This document shows, in pieces, positions 5,792 to 11,724 of a stretch of DNA of 11,724 bases (position 1 is the stretch's first letter; every line of letters begins with the position of its first letter). The DNA lies in NCBI GenBank assembly GCA_900313545.1, contig OMRS01000415.1, positions 1 through 11,724 on the forward strand, given 5' to 3'. The position numbers and the translations under genes were made by a program. The notes under the pieces are model-generated. The model made no database searches and was not told where the DNA came from. It saw nothing but the letters and a program-made list of their open reading frames with translations. Source of the DNA: an uncultured Eubacteriales bacterium (GTDB taxonomy: Bacteria; Bacillota_A; Clostridia; Christensenellales; Aristaeellaceae).

Positions 5792-7873
5792 TTACTCGTC
5801 GTCGTCTTCCAGTTCGGACTTGCGGGCCTCGATGATCTTGTCCGCGTTCAGCTGCGGCACTTCCTCATAGCGCTCAAAGTTCATCCTGAAGCTGCCCTTG
5901 GCCTGGGTGATGGAACGCAGGTCAGTGGCGTACTTGAACATTTCCGCCTGAGGTACTTCAGCGGTGATGATCTGCTTTCCGCCCAGCGGTTCCATACCCA
6001 GGATCCGGCCGCGGCGCTTGTTCAGGTCGCCGATGATGTCGCCCATGTACTCGTCCGGCACACTGACTTCCACGTGCATGATGGGCTCAAGCAGGACCGG
6101 GGAGGCCTTGATGCACTGCTTGTAGGCAATGCGCGCCGCGGTCTTGAAGGCCATTTCGGAAGAGTCCACCGGATGATAGGAACCGTCATGCAGCTTGGCA
6201 TGCAGTCCGGTCATGGGATATCCGGCCAGAACGCCCTTCACCAGGTTCTCGCGCAGTCCCTTTTCAACGGAGGGAATGAAGTTGCGGGGCACAGCGCCGC
6301 CCACAACCGCGTCTTCAAACTCAAAATCCACAGACGGATCCGCGGTGGGAGAAAACTCGATCCACACATCGCCGAACTGGCCGTGTCCGCCGGACTGCTT
6401 CTTGTGGCGTCCCTGGACATCGATGGTCTTGCGGATGGTCTCCCTGTAGGCAATCTTGGGATCCTTGAAGACGGCTTCCGCGCCGAACTTGGACTGCAGC
6501 TTCTGCCGGATAATCTCCAGCTCCAGCTCGCCCTGGCCGCTGATCAGGGTCTCCGTGGTCATGGGATCCTTGGCCACGATGACATCGGGCATTTCCTCGC
6601 ACAGACGGGCGAGTCCGGAGAACACCTTGTCTTCCTCGCCGGCTTTTTTGGCATAGACGGCCATGGAGATCTGGGGTGCCGGGAACTCGATGTCGTCATA
6701 CTGGATCGGCTTGTTCGCCTCGCTGAGGCTGTCGCCGGTGGAGGTGTACTGCAGCTTGCTCAGGGCGCCGATGTCGCCGGCATTGAGAGAATTGACGGGG
6801 GTCTGCTTCTTGCCGCGGATCACGAACAGGCCGGCTGCCTTTTCCGCCTTGTCCTTGTTGGCATTGTAGAGGGCCGTCTGCGGCGTGAGTACGCCGGAGA
6901 TCACCTTGACCAGGGACAGCTTGCCCACGAACGGGTCGGCGATGGTCTTGAAGACCTGGGCCGTGAAGCTCTCGGTGGGATCGGAATGGCGGATATGCAC
7001 GCTCTTGTCCTTGGGATTGGTGCCATGATAGGTCCGCTCCATGGGAGAGGGCATATAGGAGGCCAGTGCGAACATCAGCGGGCGCACGCCCTTGCCGTCC
7101 ACGCCGGATACCGGTGCAACGGGAACAATGTCGCCGCTGTAGATTCCGGCGGACAGGCCGCGCAGCATCTCTTCCTCACTCAGGCGTCCCTCGTCAAAGA
7201 ACTTCTCCATGAGCTCCTCGCTGGTGGAGGCCGCAGCTTCGTGGCAGGCATCCAGCGCCTGTTCCACCCTGTCCTTCATATCTTCCGGAACCGGGATCTC
7301 CTTGCGGTCCTTGTGCACGCCGGTAAACGCCTTGCCGCTCAGGACATCCACAACGCCCCTGAAGCTGGTGCCTTCACCGATGGGCAGCACCATGGGCACG
7401 ATGCAGGAGCCGTACACCTCGCGGAGCTGGTCAAGCACCTTCTCGTAGTTGACATGCTCACGGTCCACCTGAGACACGGCGATGAAACGGGCCAGACCAT
7501 GCTTGCCGGTGGCTTCCCACGCCTTCTCGAATCCGGTGGAAATACCGGTGGCGGCGCTCATGACAATCAGGGCGCCCTCCACTGCGGACAGGGCTCCGGC
7601 AGCTTCGCCGGCAAAGTCAAAATACCCCGGAACGTCAATGAGGTTGATCTTCTTTCCGTGAATCTCCACGGGCGCTACGCTGGCGCTGATGGAAATATGG
7701 CGCTTGATCTCTTCGGGATCATAATCGCTGACGGTATTGCCATCTTCGACACGGCCCTGACGGTCGATTGCTCCGGAACAGTAGAGCATGGACTCGACCA
7801 GCGTGGTCTTTCCTTCAGAACCGTGCCCCAGCACAGCGATGTTGCGGATATCCTTGACCTTAAAATCCTTCAT
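5792..7873 (-). CDS. fusA2: Elongation factor G paralogue (EF-G-like translational GTPase)
   Basis: Ribosome-associated translocase-family GTPase, 693 residues, with all five EF-G domains. G domain: G1 GHGSEGKT (16-23), where canonical EF-G has AHIDAGKT; G2 region RHISIS (58-63); G3 DVPGY (80-84) in place of DTPGH; G4 SQVD (134-137) in place of NKxD. Domain II lies at about 295-390, domain III follows, domain IV has GGHGQFG (495-501) and domain V ends with an acidic tail EDDDE. The variant G1 and the lone setting away from rpsL-rpsG-tuf mark it as the second, EF-G-like paralogue rather than the main fusA. Members of this group are reported as GTPases of uncertain role in translation. Start: ATG 7873 with TAAGGAGG ending 9 nt upstream. 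It has its own extended -10 promoter and terminator, so it is a single-gene unit. Main uncertainty is function, not family. Confidence 0.93.
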   Translation of the reverse strand: MKDFKVKDIRNIAVLGHGSEGKTTLVESMLYCSGAIDRQGRVEDGNTVSDYDPEEIKRHISISASVAPVEIHGKKINLIDVPGYFDFAGEAAGALSAVEGALIVMSAATGISTGFEKAWEATGKHGLARFIAVSQVDREHVNYEKVLDQLREVYGSCIVPMVLPIGEGTSFRGVVDVLSGKAFTGVHKDRKEIPVPEDMKDRVEQALDACHEAAASTSEELMEKFFDEGRLSEEEMLRGLSAGIYSGDIVPVAPVSGVDGKGVRPLMFALASYMPSPMERTYHGTNPKDKSVHIRHSDPTESFTAQVFKTIADPFVGKLSLVKVISGVLTPQTALYNANKDKAEKAAGLFVIRGKKQTPVNSLNAGDIGALSKLQYTSTGDSLSEANKPIQYDDIEFPAPQISMAVYAKKAGEEDKVFSGLARLCEEMPDVIVAKDPMTTETLISGQGELELEIIRQKLQSKFGAEAVFKDPKIAYRETIRKTIDVQGRHKKQSGGHGQFGDVWIEFSPTADPSVDFEFEDAVVGGAVPRNFIPSVEKGLRENLVKGVLAGYPMTGLHAKLHDGSYHPVDSSEMAFKTAARIAYKQCIKASPVLLEPIMHVEVSVPDEYMGDIIGDLNKRRGRILGMEPLGGKQIITAEVPQAEMFKYATDLRSITQAKGSFRMNFERYEEVPQLNADKIIEARKSELEDDDE

Positions 7874-7916
7874 AAATTACAGCCTCCTTAGTCTATTCTC
7901 CGCTCCGCGGCATATA

Positions 7917-7938
7917 AAAACGGTGATTCAGCCGTTTT
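7917..7938 (-). other. Terminator-like hairpin in the EF-G paralogue leader
   Basis: In minus-strand RNA, AAAACGG (7938-7932) pairs with CCGUUUU (7923-7917) around an 8-nt loop and runs on into one more U then AUA. It lies between the predicted start point (near 7944) and the ribosome site. The stem is AU-rich, so it would be a weak attenuator at best. Confidence 0.35.
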
Positions 7939-7950
7939 CCTTCGGCGAAG

Positions 7951-7979
7951 ATTATATCAGAGAAGCAGAAAATTGAAAA
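7951..7979 (-). promoter_or_regulatory. Promoter of the EF-G paralogue gene (extended -10)
   Basis: Minus strand has TTTTCA (7979-7974), a 17-nt spacer and TATAAT (7956-7951), preceded by TGA, an extended -10. Predicted start near 7944 gives a leader of about 70 nt. The rest of the gap up to the trkH terminator (7980-8045) holds nothing recognised. Confidence 0.75.
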
Positions 7980-8045
7980 GAAATTTGTTTTTTCAGTGCC
8001 CCGCACGGATTGTACCGCATGCCCGCCCGCAAGGCCGTCACTTCG

Positions 8046-8072
8046 AAAAAAACAGCGCCCCGAAGGGCGCTG
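8046..8072 (-). terminator. Intrinsic terminator of the trkA-trkH operon
   Basis: In minus-strand RNA, CAGCGCCC (8072-8065) pairs with GGGCGCUG (8060-8053) around a UUCG tetraloop, followed by seven U (8052-8046). It begins 7 nt after the trkH stop. Confidence 0.95.
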
Positions 8073-8079
8073 CTGCAGG

Positions 8080-9564
8080 TCAGGTTCGTCCGTTGATCAG
8101 GCGCCTGCGCTTGGCAAGCACCCGGATTTCAGAAAAGCCTTCCTTCCAGAGTCTGGGATGGAACATCAGGAGCATGGGGAAGATTTCAAGGCGTCCCGCC
8201 AGCATGTCAAAGATCATGACCCACTTGGACAGCAGGGTGAAGCTCTCAAAGGAGCCGGAGGCTTCGGCCAGGCCAGGTCCGATATTGTTGAAGGTGGCCG
8301 CCACCGCCGTGAATGTGGTGACCAGGTCCCGGTTTTCCAGGGAAAGCAGCATGACCGACAGGGTCACAATCCCCACCACGCCCACATAATAGACCTGAAT
8401 CGCGCGCAGCGTATCGTTCTCCAGTACCTTTCCCTCAAACTTGATCTTCCGGACCGCGCGGGGGTGAAGGAAGGAGCCCATATACACGCCGAACTGCTTG
8501 GTCATGCACACCACGCGGACCACCTTGGTTCCGCCGCCGGTGGAACCCGCACAGGCACCGATAAACATAAGCAGCACCAGAAGCAGCCGGGACAGGGAGG
8601 GCCAGGCATCAAAGGCCGTGGTGGAGAATCCCGTGGTGGTGATGATGGAGGCCACCTGGAAGGCCGCATTGCGCAGGTTGTGTTCCACGGAAAGAAGCCG
8701 GCTGAAGGTGTTTCCAAAGATCAGGAGCGTGGCCACGCCGATGATTCCCAGGTACCAGCGCATCTCCTCGCAGTGCAGGGCTTCCCGGATCTTCCTGAGG
8801 AACAGAAGATAATATACGTTAAAATTCACGCCGAAGAGGATCATGAAGACCGTCACGACCCACTGGACATAGGGGGAAAAGCCTGCCAGGGAGTCCTGAC
8901 GGGTTCCGAATCCGCCCGTTCCGGCCGTCGCAAAGGAAATGCACAGCGCATCAAACAGGCCTGTCCCGCCCAGAAGCAGCAGAATCACTTCGACCAGGGT
9001 CATGGCCACATAGAGAAAATACAGCATCTGCGCCGTAAATCGCACCTTGGGCACCAGCTTGCCCACGGAGGGGCCCGGGCTTTCCGCCTTCATCAGCTGC
9101 ATATTGCTTCCGCCGCTGACCATGGGCAGCACCGCCAGCAGGAAGACCAGCACGCCCATGCCCCCGATCCAGTGGGTAAAGCAGCGCCACATGTTCACGC
9201 AGTGGCTGAGGACCTCCGGATTGGGGACAATGCTGGTTCCGGTTGTGGTAAATCCGGAAACCGTTTCAAAAATGGCATCCGTCACACCAGTGATTTCTCC
9301 GCTGAAGAGAAAGGGAAGCGCACCGGTGACGCTCATGACCATCCATCCAATGGCGGTGGTAATCAGGCCGTCCCGGGCGGAAAAACTGATCCTCCGGGGC
9401 CTCGACCAGGTCAGGACAAAGCCTGCCGCGCCGCACAGAACCATGGTGATCAGAAACGCGAATCCCGATTTTTCCCCGTATACCAGCGCCGTCACGGCGG
9501 GCAGGCCCATCAGACAGGCCTGGAGCACCAGCATCCATCCCGTAATATAGATGACACTTCTCAT
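8080..9564 (-). CDS. trkH: Trk-type potassium uptake protein TrkH
   Basis: Membrane K+ translocating subunit, 494 residues from the chosen start, normal for TrkH/KtrB. Four pseudo-repeated pore loops are visible with their selectivity-filter turns: SGFTTTGTS (103-111), FATAGTGGFG (211-220), SIITTTGFSTT (306-316) and TFNNIGPGL (424-432). The first residues are a membrane helix, and GACAGSTGGGTK (336-347) is the conserved family segment before the third cytosolic loop. Start: a GTG at 9573 overlaps the trkA stop (GTGA), but an ATG at 9564 has GAGGTGA, a seven-base match to the anti-Shine-Dalgarno sequence, placed 5 nt upstream, so 9564 is preferred; the difference is three residues. The ribosome site overlaps the trkA stop, so the two are translationally coupled. 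TrkH works with TrkA, which binds its cytosolic face and gates it by nucleotide binding. Confidence 0.96.
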   Translation of the reverse strand: MRSVIYITGWMLVLQACLMGLPAVTALVYGEKSGFAFLITMVLCGAAGFVLTWSRPRRISFSARDGLITTAIGWMVMSVTGALPFLFSGEITGVTDAIFETVSGFTTTGTSIVPNPEVLSHCVNMWRCFTHWIGGMGVLVFLLAVLPMVSGGSNMQLMKAESPGPSVGKLVPKVRFTAQMLYFLYVAMTLVEVILLLLGGTGLFDALCISFATAGTGGFGTRQDSLAGFSPYVQWVVTVFMILFGVNFNVYYLLFLRKIREALHCEEMRWYLGIIGVATLLIFGNTFSRLLSVEHNLRNAAFQVASIITTTGFSTTAFDAWPSLSRLLLVLLMFIGACAGSTGGGTKVVRVVCMTKQFGVYMGSFLHPRAVRKIKFEGKVLENDTLRAIQVYYVGVVGIVTLSVMLLSLENRDLVTTFTAVAATFNNIGPGLAEASGSFESFTLLSKWVMIFDMLAGRLEIFPMLLMFHPRLWKEGFSEIRVLAKRRRLINGRT

Positions 9565-9576
9565 CTCGCTCACCTC
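9564..9576 (-). promoter_or_regulatory. Ribosome-binding site deciding the trkH start, overlapping the trkA stop
   Basis: Minus strand reads GAGGTGA (9576-9570), 5 nt, then ATG (9566 side ending at 9562, first base 9564). The TGA of trkA (9572-9570) is part of the ribosome site, which favours coupled translation of trkA and trkH. Confidence 0.6.
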
Positions 9577-10952
9577 AGGACCATGGAGATGTCATTAAGA
9601 CCGGTGTGCGTGGTGACAATGATCACATTGTCGTCCTCTTCGATGGTATCCTGTCCGCGGGGGAAGATGATCTTCCCCCGCCGGCTGATGCAGGCGATGA
9701 GCAGATTATCCTTCAGCTTGAGGGACATGATGGGTTTGCCGGTCACCGGCGATCCCTTGCAGATCCTGAATTCCAGCGCTTCCACACGGTTTTCAAACAG
9801 GTGGTACAGGGTTTCCACATTGCTGCCGATGGAGTTGCTCCGGGCGCGGACATATGCTGTGATTTCCTCCGCACAGATGTACTTGGGGTAGACCACGCTG
9901 CCCAGGTTCAGATCGTCGATCACGTCGTTGAAGGTAATCCGGTTGATCTTGGTGATGGTCTTGAGGCCGGGGATCTTTCTGGCATACAGGCTCATGAGGA
10001 TGTTTTCCTCGTCGATGCCCGTCAGGGCCACGAAAGCCTCCGCCGTTTCGATCCGCTCCTCCCTGAGCAGCTGTTCGTCGCTGCCGTTTCCGCAAACCAC
10101 CACGGCCCCCGGCAGCAGAAGGGACAACTCTTCGCAGCGCTGGGGATTGGCCTCGATGATGCGCACGTCGATGTGCTGCTCCAGCAGCTGCTGCGCAAGG
10201 TAATAGGAGGTCTTTCCGCCGCCCACCACCAGGCAGCTGTGCACCGCGCCGGTCTTCATGCCGATATTTTCAAATATCCGGTGAACATCCTTGGTTTTGG
10301 CCAGGATGGTAATCTGATCTCCCGCCTGCAGAAGAAACGTTCCTCTGGGTATGCTGACGGCCCCGTTGCGCTCAACCGCACACACCAGGAAGCCAAAGGA
10401 GAACAGTTCCCCCAGGTCCATGATGCTCTTGCCGCACAGACGGTTCCCGTCGGGAATCCTGAAGCGCACCAGTTCCGCGTGTCCCTTGGCAAAGGCGCTG
10501 ACGGTGATGGCCTGAGGGCGGGAAATGATCCTGGCAATCTGGCGGGAAGCTTCCAGGTCCGGGTTGATGATCATGGACAGGCCCAGCTGCTGGCGCAGAT
10601 AGGGCAGTTCCTCGCTGAATTCGGGGCTTCGGACTCTGGCAATGGCCGCAAGGTGGTCTCCGGTCTTCCGGGCAAGCACGCAGCACAGCAGGTTGACTTC
10701 ATCCGATCCGGTCACCGCAATCAGCACATCCGCCTGGGGAAGTCCCGCCTCAATCAGCAGATTCAGGCTCAGCCCGCTGCCCTGAATGCCCATGACATCA
10801 AAGGAATCCGTGATATCGCTGATCACCTGGTCGCTTGTATCCACCACCGTGATGTCATGTCCCTCATAGCTGAGCTGTTCCACGAGACTGTGCCCGACTT
10901 TTCCGCATCCAACGATAATGATCCGGAAAACTTTGCCATTCTTCTTTTCCAC
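9570..10952 (-). CDS. trkA: Trk system potassium uptake protein TrkA (two RCK modules)
   Basis: Cytosolic, peripheral regulator of K+ uptake; binds NAD(H)/ATP and gates TrkH. Length 460 residues, the size of true two-module TrkA rather than the single-module KtrA of about 220. First RCK_N has the Rossmann loop GCGKVG (15-20) and an acidic residue Asp38 at the end of the second strand; RCK_C follows at about 150-225. Second RCK_N begins LVVGGGKTSYYLA (241-253) with Glu267, and a second RCK_C spans about 375-455. Start: GTG 10952 with AGGAGG 6 nt upstream; an in-frame ATG at 11063 would add 37 residues, lies upstream of the promoter and is rejected. First gene of the trkA-trkH operon. RCK_C domains in Bacillota can bind c-di-AMP; whether these do cannot be read from sequence. 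Confidence 0.96.
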   Translation of the reverse strand: MEKKNGKVFRIIIVGCGKVGHSLVEQLSYEGHDITVVDTSDQVISDITDSFDVMGIQGSGLSLNLLIEAGLPQADVLIAVTGSDEVNLLCCVLARKTGDHLAAIARVRSPEFSEELPYLRQQLGLSMIINPDLEASRQIARIISRPQAITVSAFAKGHAELVRFRIPDGNRLCGKSIMDLGELFSFGFLVCAVERNGAVSIPRGTFLLQAGDQITILAKTKDVHRIFENIGMKTGAVHSCLVVGGGKTSYYLAQQLLEQHIDVRIIEANPQRCEELSLLLPGAVVVCGNGSDEQLLREERIETAEAFVALTGIDEENILMSLYARKIPGLKTITKINRITFNDVIDDLNLGSVVYPKYICAEEITAYVRARSNSIGSNVETLYHLFENRVEALEFRICKGSPVTGKPIMSLKLKDNLLIACISRRGKIIFPRGQDTIEEDDNVIIVTTHTGLNDISMVLR

Positions 10953-10979
10953 TTTGTTCCTCCTGACCGGCGGCCGGTC
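10950..10979 (-). promoter_or_regulatory. GTG start, ribosome site and adjoining GC hairpin of trkA
   Basis: Minus strand reads a hairpin GACCGG-CCG-CCGGTC (10979-10965), immediately followed by AGGAGG (10964-10959), 6 nt and GTG (10952). The hairpin abuts the ribosome site with no gap and may affect ribosome access or protect the 5' end. Confidence 0.6.
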
Positions 10980-11010
10980 TGCCTGCATTCTCGCATGTAG
11001 GATAATCCGC

Positions 11011-11039
11011 ATTATAGCTATGGTATTCACCCGTGTCAA
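11011..11039 (-). promoter_or_regulatory. Perfect-consensus promoter of trkA-trkH
   Basis: Minus strand has TTGACA (11039-11034), 17-nt spacer, TATAAT (11016-11011), matching consensus at all twelve positions. Predicted start near 11004 leaves a leader of about 52 nt. Confidence 0.9.
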
Positions 11040-11102
11040 ACCGCCCTGCCCGTCCGGCTTCAAAAGGCTCGTTCTCCTTCATCCCTGACGGCATCTGTCC
11101 GG

Positions 11103-11130
11103 TTGACTTTTCCCGCGTACAACCTATAAT
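11103..11130 (+). promoter_or_regulatory. Promoter of the DUF308 membrane protein gene
   Basis: Plus strand TTGACT (11103-11108), 16-nt spacer, TATAAT (11125-11130). Predicted start near 11137, about 26 nt before the ATG. It diverges from the trkA promoter, with about 63 bp between the two -35 elements. Confidence 0.85.
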
Positions 11131-11162
11131 GGCTTTATCCGTGACAATTAAGGAGGGGTCCC

Positions 11163-11717
11163 ATGCAGAACAATCCTGTAACCGCCGCGATTCAAAAATT
11201 CAAGTTCAACTCTTTCCTGATCGCCATCACCGAACTGGTTCTGGGAGTCTTCCTGATCCTGAATCCGAAGGCCAGCCAGAATGCCCTGTCCATGATCTTT
11301 GGCGCCATGGCCCTTCTGTACGGGGTGTTCAACATCATTTCCTATTTTAGTGAACACACCTCCTACACCGATGCCATCCGGCTGGTGATCGGCTGCGCCG
11401 TGGCCCTGGTGGGCATCATCTTCATCATCAAGCCCTCCATGCTCTTTGATTTCATCGGCACCCTTCTGGGGCTGTTCATCATGATCGGCGGCATCAATCA
11501 GGTTCAGCGCTCCATGGTCCTGCGCCGCATCGGCTATTCCCACTGGTTTGCGGCACTGGTGTCCGGCATCCTGATCATCATTCTGGGTCTGACCTGCATC
11601 TTCTTCAGTTCCTTCTACGGACAGTTCCTTATGATCTTCATGGGAATCCTGCTGATCTATGAGGCTGTGGCCGACATTCTGATCACCCTGCAGATCCGCC
11701 GCATCATCAAAGAATGA
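11163..11717 (+). CDS. HdeD-like / DUF308 six-helix membrane protein
   Basis: Small integral membrane protein, 184 residues, of the DUF308 (HdeD-like) group; biochemical role unknown, with the E. coli namesake linked to acid resistance at high cell density. Six membrane helices can be drawn at about 17-34, 41-62, 71-89, 93-114, 128-148 and 152-176, arranged as three similar helix pairs typical of the family; a Pro-Lys or Lys-Pro turn ends helices 1 and 3 (NPK 34-36, IKP 89-91). Charged residues Glu24, Glu167 and Asp171 lie within or at the edge of helices. Start: ATG 11163 with AAGGAGG 6 nt upstream. It has its own promoter and is divergent from trkA; the window ends 7 bases after the stop, so its terminator and any co-transcribed gene are unseen. 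Family assignment is from the pattern of helices and motifs, not a search. Confidence 0.85.
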   Translation: MQNNPVTAAIQKFKFNSFLIAITELVLGVFLILNPKASQNALSMIFGAMALLYGVFNIISYFSEHTSYTDAIRLVIGCAVALVGIIFIIKPSMLFDFIGTLLGLFIMIGGINQVQRSMVLRRIGYSHWFAALVSGILIIILGLTCIFFSSFYGQFLMIFMGILLIYEAVADILITLQIRRIIKE

Positions 11718-11724
11718 TCCCGCC

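Noticed and set aside
5612..7891. Plus-strand open frame of 759 codons opposite the EF-G paralogue
   Set aside because: Antisense shadow of a full-length recognised gene; no ribosome site and His/Gly/Leu-rich translation typical of shadows.
7996..9891. Plus-strand open frame of 631 codons opposite trkH
   Set aside because: Antisense shadow; crosses the trkH terminator and the trkA-trkH junction, with low-complexity His/Gln/Gly-rich translation.
9606..11000. Plus-strand open frame opposite trkA
   Set aside because: Antisense shadow of a full-length two-RCK protein; no domain of its own.
10953..11004. c-di-AMP or other riboswitch ahead of the potassium operon
   Set aside because: The leader from the perfect promoter is only about 52 nt and holds one short hairpin; too short for a ydaO-type riboswitch.

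Overview
The window looks like a chromosomal housekeeping segment of a moderately GC-rich (high fifties percent by eye) low-GC-clade relative, most likely a Clostridia-type Bacillota. The reasons are RNase Y as the membrane endoribonuclease, strong AGGAGG ribosome sites, use of TTG and GTG starts, a clostridial-style second EF-G, and compact hairpin-plus-U-tract terminators. The species cannot be named from the sequence alone. No mobile element, tRNA, rRNA, CRISPR array or phage gene was seen.

Layout, right to left, because seven of the eight genes read on the minus strand. (1) trkA-trkH (10952 to 8080): a two-gene K+ uptake operon with a perfect-consensus promoter, stop/start coupling between the genes and a UUCG-loop terminator. 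(2) An EF-G paralogue (7873 to 5792) with its own extended -10 promoter and terminator; its GTPase motifs G3 and G4 depart from the translational GTPase consensus. (3) rny (5296 to 3701), with a near-consensus promoter about 340 nt upstream, a long leader with several potential stems including one that covers the ribosome-binding region, and a 20-bp perfect-stem terminator. (4) A BMP-family ABC importer operon: solute-binding protein (3439 to 2345), double-NBD ATPase (2167 to 623) and the first part of a permease (620 to the window edge). A pair of strong hairpins lies between the binding protein and the ATPase. On the plus strand, diverging from trkA, one small HdeD/DUF308-like membrane protein (11163 to 11717) has its own near-consensus promoter.

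How the parts work together: TrkA (cytosolic RCK ring) gates TrkH (K+ channel-like subunit). The binding protein, ATPase and permease form a nucleoside/purine-type importer; a second permease gene is expected just beyond base 1. RNase Y and the EF-G paralogue stand as single-gene units. The most interesting material is noncoding: the rny leader and the hairpin pair in the importer operon. No wholly new multi-gene system is evident.
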